Source of the DNA: Bacteroidales bacterium
GTDB taxonomy: Bacteria; Bacteroidota; Bacteroidia; Bacteroidales; F082
Direction: 5' to 3'
Assembly (NCBI GenBank): GCA_024400305.1
Contig: JAKSMX010000026.1
Coordinates: 1-41,419 of the forward strand
Length of the DNA: 41,419 bases
Shown in pieces: positions 15,908 to 24,802 of this stretch (its first letter is position 1; each line of letters opens with the position of its first letter). Made by a program: the position numbers and the translations under genes. The notes below the pieces were generated by a model, which worked only from the letters and a program-made list of their open reading frames with translations, did no database searches and was not told where the DNA came from.

Positions 15908-17587
15908 TCACTTTGTCCAGAGAGCATTGGACAGTTTATGCAACTGACAGTCCTTGCCCATTTGCATCAGACGGACCTGCCGTCCTTCCTCGCCATCATA
16001 GATTTCCACTGCTGTGCGGACGGGGTGTGAGCAGGCATTCTCGTCCACCCACGAACCCGTGTTGGCATAGATATATCCTTCCTCGCCGTCCCAACGCTCC
16101 ATTATGCGGAGATAAGGCACGTGCGTGTGACCGAAAACAACAACTTTATAGGTGTCGTCCCCGCCAAACAGCCGGTCCACCGCCACAGCATCCGTAAACG
16201 GCACTTCACAAATCATAGCCCCCAACAGGAACGGAAAGTCCGCCGGGGCGTTATTATGCTGCAGACGTCTCTCCCACTCTTGTTGCTTCCACATGGTTCG
16301 GTACAGCTTCGGTTCCGAATGGGCGGTCAGATAAAAATACTCGTTCAGGAAATAATTGCTTGTCAGTCCGTAAAGCCCAGTGGGGACAGGCATCGTCTCA
16401 ATACCTTCTACCGGCTTGGCCATAAGAACGACATTGCACACCAGCGTTATAATAAACTTGTTGAATTCATCATCTCCGGGTTTGTCGGCGACAGCTTTCA
16501 GTTCGCTCTCCGACGCAAAACCGAAATCGCTCATGCTTGCTTTCGCCAATCCCTTATTTCTGTTGGTAGCCGCAAGGCGGGTGGTGAAATACTGAATGCC
16601 CATAAAAGCGTTATCCTCCGTGACATCATCCACTCCGATATTGGAATAAGGATCCGGCGAACACAGCATATCATACCGGTGGCTATGCTCCATCACAACA
16701 TCCGGGGTGACGTATGAACCCAGACCTTTTACATCCGACACAAACTCAGCTCCGTTCCCGATAAACTCGTGCAGCAAATTCTCGTCTATACCGCTGTCGT
16801 GGTTGCCGGGCACATACACCACCTGCACGCCGGCATCCTGCACTTCCCTGATCTTGTCCAGAACCTCCTTGTTCTTCTCAACACGGGCTATGGCACGCAG
16901 ATAGTCGGTCTCCGACACCGTGACGCCATCTGCAACAAAAGTGTGAAACGGCAATGGAGTGACCACTTCATCAAACAAGTCTCCGAGCAACACCAACTCC
17001 TTGTACTCGTCATTGTGCTCAATCAGATTATCCAAGTATTCTATCAGATAGGGCTGATTATCGATGAACCAGCTCCATTTGCCGTCCATGGCACGCTGGT
17101 CGTTAAGATGGATGTCGGAGATGACCGCCGTATAAGCCTTGTGCTCTTCATACATCGCCGAAGCCGCCGTGTCCGGCACAAGCATCATGTGCGCCGTAAC
17201 AAACTGCTCATCATTCTCATACACCAAGGTGACAGCACGCTGCCCGGAGGACTCCAATCCAGACATGTCAAGCAACACCTGGCGTTTATCATCAGGATCC
17301 AACGAGAACGAAACGCCATCGATAGAAGATTCCGGCAAGACGGTCGGCACAGGATCCGTGTAATCCACCAGTCTCAAACGCTGGATGACACTTGCGTCCT
17401 CCTCGTCTGAAAAAGACAAGGTCATAATGCCATACGGCTGCTCCACCAGCACACCGGGGACGGTGCTCATCTGGTTACTATCCACCTCCAAAGTATGGGT
17501 GGGCAATATGGCATCCGGTTTACAACTGACCATTATCATGCAAAGCACGATGGCTGACAATACATTTTTCATGTTTGTTTTTTTCAT
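15908..17587 (-). CDS. Lipoprotein calcineurin-like metallophosphoesterase, 559 aa
   Basis: The ATG at 17587 begins MKKTNMKNVLSAIVLCMIMV followed by SCK, a lipoprotein signal. After a ~130-residue beta-rich domain the metallophosphoesterase motifs appear in order: DIHLND (~158), GDLFDE (~202), GNHD (~261), a histidine in MEHSHRYD, and GHTHVP (~486). These bind two metals and hydrolyse phosphomono- or diesters. The family includes nucleases, nucleotidases and lipid phosphatases; the substrate is not evident. It sits 12 nt after the last permease gene of the ABC export operon and is probably co-transcribed, facing the periplasm or cell surface. A TTG at 17593 could be an alternative start. Confidence 0.88.
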   Translation of the reverse strand: MKKTNMKNVLSAIVLCMIMVSCKPDAILPTHTLEVDSNQMSTVPGVLVEQPYGIMTLSFSDEEDASVIQRLRLVDYTDPVPTVLPESSIDGVSFSLDPDDKRQVLLDMSGLESSGQRAVTLVYENDEQFVTAHMMLVPDTAASAMYEEHKAYTAVISDIHLNDQRAMDGKWSWFIDNQPYLIEYLDNLIEHNDEYKELVLLGDLFDEVVTPLPFHTFVADGVTVSETDYLRAIARVEKNKEVLDKIREVQDAGVQVVYVPGNHDSGIDENLLHEFIGNGAEFVSDVKGLGSYVTPDVVMEHSHRYDMLCSPDPYSNIGVDDVTEDNAFMGIQYFTTRLAATNRNKGLAKASMSDFGFASESELKAVADKPGDDEFNKFIITLVCNVVLMAKPVEGIETMPVPTGLYGLTSNYFLNEYFYLTAHSEPKLYRTMWKQQEWERRLQHNNAPADFPFLLGAMICEVPFTDAVAVDRLFGGDDTYKVVVFGHTHVPYLRIMERWDGEEGYIYANTGSWVDENACSHPVRTAVEIYDGEEGRQVRLMQMGKDCQLHKLSNALWTK

Positions 17588-17599
17588 TTTCAAAATATA

Positions 17600-18724
17600 T
17601 TATAGTTGTCGTTTCTTGAATGTGCAGATGGCGAGGGTCCACAACACTACGCATTGAACCGCCAGGACTCCCAGCGGGCGCAATATGTCTATCAGCCCCG
17701 CCCCTTTCATATAGACACTTCGCAGTGCCACTATGGCATAGTACGCCGGATTGATGATATTGAGTCGCTGCATCCATTCAACCATGCTCTCTGACGGAGT
17801 GAGGAAGCCTGACATATTCTGTGATATCGACAGGAATGCTATAATTAAGATAGATGCCTGCATCGGATTGGAAGTGATGTTGTTAATAAAAACGGCAAAG
17901 GCTGGAACACCCAAGATATAGAGGGAATAGATGATGAATACCACTCCGAAGGAATGAATATCGGGCATGCCGTACCCGAAATAGGAACTGGCAATACCGA
18001 CAGTCATCGCAATCAATTCAGCTATATAACAGGAAAGAATCTTCGCCACCACCAGCACCCACGGTCTCAACGGACTGACATTCATCAGCTCCGCCACACC
18101 GCTGACCTCTTCGTTAAACATCGAATTGACGGACACATTGCTGCAAACGGTAAAGGCAATGGTCAGCAGGGCGACTGATACCATGAACAACAGGTAGTCC
18201 ATAGTAGGATTATAGAGGTTGATTTCGCTTATGACCTCATCTTTCGGCTGCACGTCTATCCCCTGCTGCTTGAAATACTTGGAGATGGTAGTCAAAACAG
18301 ATTTCTGGATCGATTTCGCTCCGAGAAGGCCCCTCGTGATGTCCACCGCCTTGACAGATAATTGCACCTTCTGCCGATTGGAGGAGAAATAACTGCTTTC
18401 CAGGCCCTTTGGGAAGACGGCTATGCAATCAATGTCCCCTCTCTCCATCAAATCAAACGCCTCATTGTATGTGGTGCAATTAGCATACAACGTCACCCGT
18501 CCCGAATGGTCAAGCCCATCCGTCAGCATGGCGGATAGCGCGGAACGGTCAGCATCCACCACGGCGACGTTGACATTCTTCACATCAAAATTATATATGC
18601 GCATGATGACGAAAACTGCCAGTACCGGAAAGAAAAGCAACATAGCCACAAGCATTTTGTTGCGGAACAACTGTTTCAGCTCCTTCTCGATAAGAGCCAA
18701 TATGCCGATCAGTGAGTTCTTCAT
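17600..18724 (-). CDS. ABC-2 family export permease, 374 aa (second subunit)
   Basis: The start at 18724 overlaps the previous gene's stop by 4 bp (ATGA); an upstream in-frame start lies within the neighbour and is rejected. The layout is that of the YhhJ/YbhS/YbhR family: an N-terminal helix after a KEKELKQLFRNK motif (basic, cytoplasmic), a periplasmic domain of ~150 residues, then five hydrophobic helices with a SGVAELMNVSPLRPW cytoplasmic loop. It pairs with the permease encoded just upstream and the double ATPase to make an exporter. Substrate is unknown; relatives export drugs or cations. Confidence 0.9.
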   Translation of the reverse strand: MKNSLIGILALIEKELKQLFRNKMLVAMLLFFPVLAVFVIMRIYNFDVKNVNVAVVDADRSALSAMLTDGLDHSGRVTLYANCTTYNEAFDLMERGDIDCIAVFPKGLESSYFSSNRQKVQLSVKAVDITRGLLGAKSIQKSVLTTISKYFKQQGIDVQPKDEVISEINLYNPTMDYLLFMVSVALLTIAFTVCSNVSVNSMFNEEVSGVAELMNVSPLRPWVLVVAKILSCYIAELIAMTVGIASSYFGYGMPDIHSFGVVFIIYSLYILGVPAFAVFINNITSNPMQASILIIAFLSISQNMSGFLTPSESMVEWMQRLNIINPAYYAIVALRSVYMKGAGLIDILRPLGVLAVQCVVLWTLAICTFKKRQL

Positions 18725-19791
18725 CTGCTTAACCGTTTTAGTTTGAAATGACAAGCCAAAGTAATCGCTATGGTCGATATGGACATCAGCAGCACTTCCT
18801 TAACGACATAAACAGCATCCACGCCCTGAATGAGCAGTTTTCTCAAAGCGTCCACATACCAACGCACATAGAACAAATCGCTGATTACCTGTCCCCACTC
18901 GGGCAGGTTGTCCACGGGAACAAACACACCACCGAAATACATAACAGGCAAGGTGATTCCTCCCCAACTGATGATGAAAGCATCCGCCTGACTTGACGTG
19001 ACGAGAGCGATATACACCCCCAAGCGCATCGTTGTGAAGATATAAAGGACAGTGATGAGGAAGATAACGAGATAAGACCCTCTGACAGGTATTTCTGTCA
19101 CCAAGACACCCACAGTCAGTGTGATGCCACCAACCAACAGACCGAGAACAGAGTATGGTATTGACTTGCCGAGATAAAAGACATTTAGAGCGACGGGTGA
19201 CAGGGTGACTGAGTCAATGGTCCCGTACTCTTTCTCCCGTACTAACGAAGAGGACGTCAAAACCAGCACCACAAGCAAAATGACAAAAGCAATAATGCCC
19301 GGTTGGAAAGAATAAGCACTAATCAGCCGCGGATTGTACAACATCTTGTAGGAAATCAGTTCCTCGCTTCCATCTGACAGCTCGGCATCGACAACCGCCC
19401 GTATGTATATGCTCGCGGCGCTACCCATCGTACAGTTGGAGACATCGGTGGCTATCTGTACCGAATGCGATTGCTCAAAGTCAGGCGCAAGGACGATGGC
19501 AGCGTTGACTTTGTTGACGCGCATCATTTTCTCCGCCTCGGCAAGGTCGTTGACATACCCCTTGAAGCGGAACACGGGATTGTTCTCAAACCGCGCAATC
19601 AGACCTCTGCTCGCTTCCGAATGGTGCGGCACCACCGCCACCACCTTGACCGTCCTCACATCAGTATGCAGAATAAGACTATATGCCACCGAGATGAACA
19701 CGGGCACAATGAGCACGATGAAGAACGTGCCCTTGTCGCGGAGAACATGCCGCCATTCCTTGTGTATTATGATTAATAAGGATGAAATCAT
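18721..19791 (-). CDS. ABC-2 family export permease, 356 aa (first subunit)
   Basis: It begins MISSLLIIIHKEWRHVLRDK, the cytoplasmic IHKEWRH motif and first helix of YbhR/YhhJ-type permeases. A periplasmic region follows, then helices from about residue 175 on, with the VREKEYGTIDSVTLSPV loop that contacts the ATPase. It overlaps its neighbours by 4 bp on both sides, so translation of the three genes is coupled. With the second permease it forms the membrane channel. Both permeases are of usual length and appear intact. Confidence 0.9.
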   Translation of the reverse strand: MISSLLIIIHKEWRHVLRDKGTFFIVLIVPVFISVAYSLILHTDVRTVKVVAVVPHHSEASRGLIARFENNPVFRFKGYVNDLAEAEKMMRVNKVNAAIVLAPDFEQSHSVQIATDVSNCTMGSAASIYIRAVVDAELSDGSEELISYKMLYNPRLISAYSFQPGIIAFVILLVVLVLTSSSLVREKEYGTIDSVTLSPVALNVFYLGKSIPYSVLGLLVGGITLTVGVLVTEIPVRGSYLVIFLITVLYIFTTMRLGVYIALVTSSQADAFIISWGGITLPVMYFGGVFVPVDNLPEWGQVISDLFYVRWYVDALRKLLIQGVDAVYVVKEVLLMSISTIAITLACHFKLKRLSR

Positions 19792-21221
19792 TGCCTTGTT
19801 TGCGTTACTTGTTTAAACACCTCATAGAAATCGGAGTCTCCCGCCTTCACCTGCGACCGCAGGTCTCCCATTGCCTTGATGACACCATCCACCATGATAC
19901 ACTGGCGGTCACACCACAGCACCTCTTCCATATTGTGTGTCACCACGACGATGGTGGTGCCGCGTGCCGCCACAGCGCGGATGATATCCCATATCTGCTC
20001 CCGGGCAACCACATCCACGCCGCTGGTGGGTTCGTCCAAGAACAAGACGGAAGGATCGTGCATCATCGCCGCCGCAAAACTGACACGCCTCTTCCAACCC
20101 AAAGGCAGCCCTCCGAACAGACGGTCGGCATAGTCCGCCAGACCGATCTTATCAAGCAACAGGTCTATTCGCCTGTTCGCCTCTTTCTTGCCTATACCAT
20201 ATATGCCGGCAGCCAAACGCAGGTTCTCGCGCACGGTCAAGTCCGTCGGCAGGCAGTCACGCTGACTGACATAGCCGATGTGGAATTTTATTTTTTCGTA
20301 ATCCTTGTTCAGGTCGATGCCCGCGATCCTGCCTGTGCCGGAAGTCGGCTCGGACAATCCGCACAGCATACGGATGGCGGTTGTCTTGCCGGCTCCGTTC
20401 GCCCCGAGGAAACCGAAGATTTCGCCTTTGCGCACATGGAAACTGATATGGTCAACGGCGGTGAATTTGCCGAAACACTTGGTCAACCCATCCACCTCTA
20501 TTATATTCTCCTCCTTGAGTTGGCCGTCGGTACCATAGGCTGCAATTCCCTCTGGCGGCAGAATCTCGGATGGTTTGCCCACCCGCACTATCCTTCCGTC
20601 CTCTATCAGGGCTGCGCGGTCGCACATCATAATCTCGTTGCGGTACGGAGAGGAGAGGATAATGGTCGTTCCGAATTGCTTGTTAAGCAGTTCCAGGCAG
20701 TCTATCATATCCTTGCGTGAAGTGGCGTCTATACCTGTAGTCGGTTCGTCCAGCATCAGCAGGCGCGGCTTATTGATCAGGGCGCAGCAAAGAGCCAGTT
20801 TCTGCTTCATGCCGCCGGAGAGGTTACGCGCCAGGCGGTCGGAAAACGGAGCCAGATAGCGGTAGATAGGTTCAATCATCGGGTCATTTCCGTCAAACGG
20901 GAGTCCGAACAAATCGGTATGGAAACGGATATTCTCCTCTATGGAGAGGTCCATGTAGAGGGAGAAAGTGGATGGTACAAAACCGATAATTTTGCGTATC
21001 TCCTGCTTGTCTTTCACAAGGTCGAATCCAAAGATATTGGCACTGCCACTATCGGGCTTCATCAGCGTGCATAAGATGCGCTCCAAGGTCGTCTTGCCTG
21101 CTCCGTCGGCACCATAGATGCCAAACTTCTCCCCTTCGGCAATGTCAAGACAGACTCCGTCAAGAGCCGTGACTTTGCCAAAACGCTTGGATAACTCCCT
21201 TATGCTGACCGAACCGTTCAT
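19788..21221 (-). CDS. ABC exporter ATPase with two nucleotide-binding domains, 477 aa
   Basis: Two ABC domains are fused. The first has GADGAGKTT (~residue 34), signature NLSGGMKQKLAL and Walker B LLMLDEPTTGID. The second has GANGAGKTT (~residue 270), a divergent signature GGLPLGWKRRVSFA, and VLFLDEPTSGVD. The LPLGW form of the second signature is known from YbhF-like proteins, so it is not a sign of decay. The protein powers the two ABC-2 permeases encoded downstream. The arrangement HlyD adaptor, double ATPase and two permeases matches the ybhFSR/YhiI-RbbA-YhhJ type of exporter. No membrane segment is present. Confidence 0.93.
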   Translation of the reverse strand: MNGSVSIRELSKRFGKVTALDGVCLDIAEGEKFGIYGADGAGKTTLERILCTLMKPDSGSANIFGFDLVKDKQEIRKIIGFVPSTFSLYMDLSIEENIRFHTDLFGLPFDGNDPMIEPIYRYLAPFSDRLARNLSGGMKQKLALCCALINKPRLLMLDEPTTGIDATSRKDMIDCLELLNKQFGTTIILSSPYRNEIMMCDRAALIEDGRIVRVGKPSEILPPEGIAAYGTDGQLKEENIIEVDGLTKCFGKFTAVDHISFHVRKGEIFGFLGANGAGKTTAIRMLCGLSEPTSGTGRIAGIDLNKDYEKIKFHIGYVSQRDCLPTDLTVRENLRLAAGIYGIGKKEANRRIDLLLDKIGLADYADRLFGGLPLGWKRRVSFAAAMMHDPSVLFLDEPTSGVDVVAREQIWDIIRAVAARGTTIVVVTHNMEEVLWCDRQCIMVDGVIKAMGDLRSQVKAGDSDFYEVFKQVTQTRQ

Positions 21222-21237
21222 TTTGAGGTATGTCCTA

Positions 21238-22140
21238 TCAATTAAAATACACTTCGCCTAAGACGCCCGCTTTCAAGTAACCGTCATTCTCCACTGTGAT
21301 TTTCGCCTCATAGACGAGGTTGGAACGTTCATCATCCGTCAGAATGGTTTTGGGAGTGAACTCGCTCTCGTCAGATATCCAGACAATCGTCCCCTCATAC
21401 TCGCGGATGCTGTCTTTCCCGTAGTTGGCAATCACCTTCACTTTCTGCCCGACTGCGATGTCACGCAGTTGCGGTGAAGTGAAATACGCCCTCAAATAGG
21501 CATTGTCCGTATCGGCTATCTTAAGCACCGTGCGACCCGCCACCGCTATCTCACCTTCGGAAGCGTACTTGGCTGTCACCACGCCGTCTGTCGGGGAAAC
21601 GACGTGACATTTCTCCATCAGGGTGCGGACACCTTTTATCTGGGCATCCAAGCTCTCCACATTGCCGGTGGTGGCATTATTGGCATTGGTAATGGTGGCA
21701 CGCACAGCGGCGGCCTGACTCTCCAGCACGGAAATCTCCGTCTCGAGGTTTTCCTGCTGTTTGCGCGGAGCCGCACCGGACTCAACCAGACGTTTTGTGG
21801 TTTGCAAGTCATCCTTCAACTTGGCAATCTTCTGCCGCATGGCGGCTGTCTGCACCTCCGCATCCGACTGCACCACAGCGGCCGCTCTCTTGGCTGCCTC
21901 AAGGTTGTCTCTCTGAACGGTGAAAGTGACAGTATCGGTCAGCGCCAGTTCCTGACCCTTGACCACCTTATCGCCTTCTTTGACGTAGAAGGCGAGAATC
22001 TTGCCGTTATTCTCCGCGCCGACACTGACGGAAGGAAATTCAAACACCCCGTGCGCATCCGGCTCGTCGCCGCCGCAAGAAACCAACGCCGCACCCAATA
22101 CAAGGGCGAGGGCGAATCTTAAAGTTTTTATCATAGTCAT
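21238..22140 (-). CDS. HlyD-family adaptor of the ABC exporter, 300 aa
   Basis: The ATG at 22140 gives a lipoprotein signal (MTMIKTLRFALALVLGAALV, then SCGG). A GTG at 22155 overlapping the channel stop is an alternative start. Lipoyl-like halves (VKEGDKVVKGQELALTDT and VVSPTDGVVTAKYASEGEIA) flank a long coiled coil (about residues 75-160), followed by a beta-barrel. This is the YhiI/YbhG type of adaptor that links ABC-2 permeases to an outer-membrane channel. It lies between the channel gene (upstream) and the ATPase gene (16 bp downstream) in one operon. Confidence 0.92.
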   Translation of the reverse strand: MTMIKTLRFALALVLGAALVSCGGDEPDAHGVFEFPSVSVGAENNGKILAFYVKEGDKVVKGQELALTDTVTFTVQRDNLEAAKRAAAVVQSDAEVQTAAMRQKIAKLKDDLQTTKRLVESGAAPRKQQENLETEISVLESQAAAVRATITNANNATTGNVESLDAQIKGVRTLMEKCHVVSPTDGVVTAKYASEGEIAVAGRTVLKIADTDNAYLRAYFTSPQLRDIAVGQKVKVIANYGKDSIREYEGTIVWISDESEFTPKTILTDDERSNLVYEAKITVENDGYLKAGVLGEVYFN

Positions 22141-22151
22141 GTCTATTATTT

Positions 22152-23441
22152 TCACTGCTCCTCCATTTCCACCTTCTCCTGCCTGTAAAGGGCCTGCAGC
22201 AGTTCTATCCGGTGGATGCTCTTCTGCAACGAGGCGTGCGCCTCGTCGTTTATCTTTTGCAACAGGTCGGAGGCGTCAATGACGCCGCTTTCCATCCGTT
22301 CTTCCGCTGCGACACGGACATCGGTGCGAAGCCGGAGTATCTCGGCGTCGTCCTCCAATGTCTGACGAAGGAATTGTATCTCCTGACTGACACCTGTATT
22401 AGCAAGGCGGGTCTTGAAATTCAGCAGGTCCCTCTGCAAATCCAATTCGCGCATCTGATTATAAATCACAGCCTTGTCATTCTTGCGGGTATAGAGCGGA
22501 CCAAGATTGAATTTCAACTGAATGCCCAATGCGGCATTGAAAGACGGGTCATGGTCAGTCAGTCCTTTGAAAATATTCCTTCCGGGATAACCGTAATATG
22601 CGTCAGCGATGAAATTAATTTTAGGTGACAAATTGACATTGAGTTTCTTCATCTTGAGTTCCAGCGTCTTCCGGCTGCTCTCAATGAAAACGTATTCAGG
22701 ACGTAAAGAGACCGTCTCCGGCTCGTCCGGTGTTATCAACTCCTCTTCGCTCAAGTCCATCGATGTCAATAAAGATAGCGACAGTCGGGATGATGCAATA
22801 TTCGTCTCTATCAATTTGATTTGCTGTCTCGCCTCTTTGACCTCCGCCTCCACAGATTTGAGGTCCATTGCTGACAGCTCGCCCTCGTCAAAGATGGACT
22901 GCATCTTGGCGAGGTTGCTTTCCAGCACCTGCATCCGGCCCCGGGCTTGCTTGAGCCGCTCTTCAAGGAGCAAAACAGAGAAATAGACCTCATCCACCTG
23001 ACGTTGCAGTTCATAGAAAGACACTTCCAACTCCGCCTCATTCTTGTCGGCAGTGGCTTGCGCCATTTTCTTGTCAAGCGCGGAGACGCCACCATCCCAA
23101 ACAGATTGAGTAAGAGTGGCATTAACCTTGTATTGCCAGGGCTGCTCTGCTTTTCCTGTCATATCAATCATGTGACCTAACCCTCCAAGCACCTCGGCAA
23201 GGTCTTCCGCATCGGTCGCATTGCTCAACCAGGCTCCGCTTCCTCCTATCTCCAAACGAGGCAGCCATGCGAGGGAGGCGTTGTGTACATTGCATTCCTT
23301 CGTGGCTTGGATAAGGTCGTATCGGCTCACAAGCGGATAGTTCTCACGAGCCTTGTCACGGCACTCCTGAAGAGTGACCGCGGCGTTCGCAGAGAATGCA
23401 AAGGCCAAAATAACCGAAAATATGGCGCAGAATTTTTTCAT
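22152..23441 (-). CDS. TolC-family outer-membrane channel of the ABC exporter, 429 aa
   Basis: It begins with a signal peptide MKKFCAIFSVILAFAFSANA and then VTLQECRDKARENYPLVSRY, the usual opening of TolC repeats. Two long helical hairpins rich in Glu, Gln and Ala and the short NLGPLYTRKND beta segment follow. It is the first gene of a six-gene operon and provides the exit channel for the ABC exporter. It is not lipidated, unlike the channel of the RND operon, so the two are not recent duplicates. Confidence 0.92.
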   Translation of the reverse strand: MKKFCAIFSVILAFAFSANAAVTLQECRDKARENYPLVSRYDLIQATKECNVHNASLAWLPRLEIGGSGAWLSNATDAEDLAEVLGGLGHMIDMTGKAEQPWQYKVNATLTQSVWDGGVSALDKKMAQATADKNEAELEVSFYELQRQVDEVYFSVLLLEERLKQARGRMQVLESNLAKMQSIFDEGELSAMDLKSVEAEVKEARQQIKLIETNIASSRLSLSLLTSMDLSEEELITPDEPETVSLRPEYVFIESSRKTLELKMKKLNVNLSPKINFIADAYYGYPGRNIFKGLTDHDPSFNAALGIQLKFNLGPLYTRKNDKAVIYNQMRELDLQRDLLNFKTRLANTGVSQEIQFLRQTLEDDAEILRLRTDVRVAAEERMESGVIDASDLLQKINDEAHASLQKSIHRIELLQALYRQEKVEMEEQ

Positions 23442-23615
23442 TGATTAATTGTTATATCGCTCCTTTTTAATTGAAACCCACGAAGTTACACTTAAGGCGG
23501 ACTCCATAAATTCATTTTACGCCTTCAAGGTGGCACAGAACCCCATGACCATCTGTAAGGCCTCAATTTTCTCCAACCACAACGATTACGTTTTGTTTTG
23601 GACTGAATTCAGACG

Positions 23616-23644
23616 CAAAGTTACACAATTTTCATCATACACAA
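23616..23644 (-). promoter_or_regulatory. Promoter of the ABC export operon with long leader
   Basis: TAACTTTG at 23623-23616 and TTG at 23644-23642 on the minus strand match the -7/-33 pattern with an 18-nt spacer. The leader to the ATG at 23441 is about 165 nt. The leader has a coding-like stretch in one frame (LWLEKIEALQMVMGFCATLK then A and a stop, about 23521-23580) without a start, perhaps a gene scrap. I see no clear riboswitch pattern. The remainder of the gap 23645-23744 is AT-rich and holds nothing recognisable. Confidence 0.7.
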
Positions 23645-23744
23645 TGAAAAATTCTACTTTTTTGTAATTGTTTCATTTTTCTGTTTTTTTTGTGGTGGTG
23701 AATGTCAGTTGGTCGGCGAAAACACTAATATTTGGCGTTTGATT

Positions 23745-24677
23745 TTAGAACGGATATCCGATTCCGAAATTGAACACGAGGCCGTTGCGCCAGAACTTGG
23801 GGATGTTGTAATAGCCGCTGCGTCCGGTGTCGTATGGTGCGTGGATGGCGATGCCGATGTCGAACCTGATGACTATCGACTCATAGTCGAGGCGCAGGCC
23901 CATTCCCGTTCCGAGTGCTATCTGTTTCAGGAATGTCTCCGCCTTATCTCCAAAGCGGTGTTGACGGCACGGCTTCTGTCGCGGTAGTTGTTATAGTCGA
24001 ATGAATATCTTATTAAAGGGACGAACTCGTTGTTGCGGACGCTGTAATCGACGCCACCGTACAGTTTGTGGATGCCGTAGTCGCCGGAGATGTTTTCGTT
24101 CAGGTAGCCGAGCCGGTAAACCGTCTGTCCGTTGTATTTCCGCGCCCATTCGCCGATTTGCATGTACGGGAAGTTGAGGGCGAAGTCCGCACCGAAGAGG
24201 TACGTGTCGTTCCTCGACGGGTCTTTCAGCTGCTTCCTGTTGAGGTTCCAGTAACACGCCCCCTTGAGTTTGACGGTGAAGATGTCGTTGCGTCTGAAGA
24301 GATTCTGTCTTGTCAAAGAGGACGCCGACATCTATCAACGCACTTGCTTCAGCCCTGCCCACCTCGAGCATCAACGCCATCTGTTCCATGGAAAACCTCA
24401 CATTTTCCATAGAGACATCTTCGAGGTCAATGGCAAACGCCGTGCTGTCAGAAGACTCTTCCTCGTCATCCGGATTGAGAATGAGTGACACGTCGGCATC
24501 TTTGATGAATGCGTCAGTTATCCCGAAACATTCCTCGCTCAAGCTGAAAGCCTTGATTCCGGCGGAAAGATACCCGATGTTCCCGTCAATCGTGAGATAT
24601 GGAACCAGATCGCCGGTATGTGCGACAACATCATTGGTTTTCAGCCAGATATTTCGTTTCCTTTTTGCTTGAGGCAT
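23745..24677 (-). pseudogene. Broken AsmA/TamB-like and Omp85/TamL-like gene
   Basis: The ATG at 24677 starts about 115 residues resembling an AsmA/TamB-type segment (for example FAIDLEDVSMENVRFSMEQM). Near 24310 reading must shift frame to continue with Omp85/TamL-like barrel sequence (QNLFRRNDIFTVKLKGACYW, then DTYLFGADFALNFPYMQI). Near 23960 it must shift again to reach the C-terminal strands (LKQIALGTGMGLRLDY) and the closing FRNGL-like NGLVFNFGIGYPF with stop at 23745. The closing strand with terminal Phe is diagnostic of Omp85 barrels. The middle of the barrel and all POTRA domains are missing. It looks like a deletion chimera of neighbouring tam genes and should be non-functional. Confidence 0.65.
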
Positions 24678-24701
24678 TATAACCGTTCTTAAATCAGTCC
24701 G

Positions 24702-24709
24702 CAAAGTTA
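24702..24709 (-). promoter_or_regulatory. -7 box upstream of the broken tam-like gene
   Basis: TAACTTTG on the minus strand lies 24 nt before the ATG at 24677. The nearest TTG (24728-24726) gives a 16-nt spacer, shorter than usual. The surviving promoter suggests the gene decayed recently. Confidence 0.5.
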
Positions 24710-24780
24710 GATTTTTTTCTCACACCAAACCTTTCCTGACCAAATTTTTATTTGTCTGCGTGTCACTCTGAAAATTTGTG

Positions 24781-24788
24781 TACTTTTG
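24781..24788 (+). promoter_or_regulatory. -7 box of the YfcC-type carrier gene
   Basis: TACTTTTG lies 14 nt before the ATG at 24803 and fits the -7 consensus well. A TTG at the normal distance is not present; one lies about 26 nt upstream. It supports the start at 24803 over an in-frame start at 24752, which lies upstream of the box. Confidence 0.55.
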
Positions 24789-24802
24789 CAAAAAAGATTT
24801 TT

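Noticed and set aside
19782-20720. 312-aa open frame on the plus strand
   Set aside because: It is antisense to the double ATPase gene, whose Walker and signature motifs are intact; the plus frame has no recognisable domain.
19788-21221. Degenerate second signature motif (LPLGW) as a sign of an inactive ATPase
   Set aside because: This form is known in the second domain of YbhF-like double ATPases, and both Walker motifs are intact.
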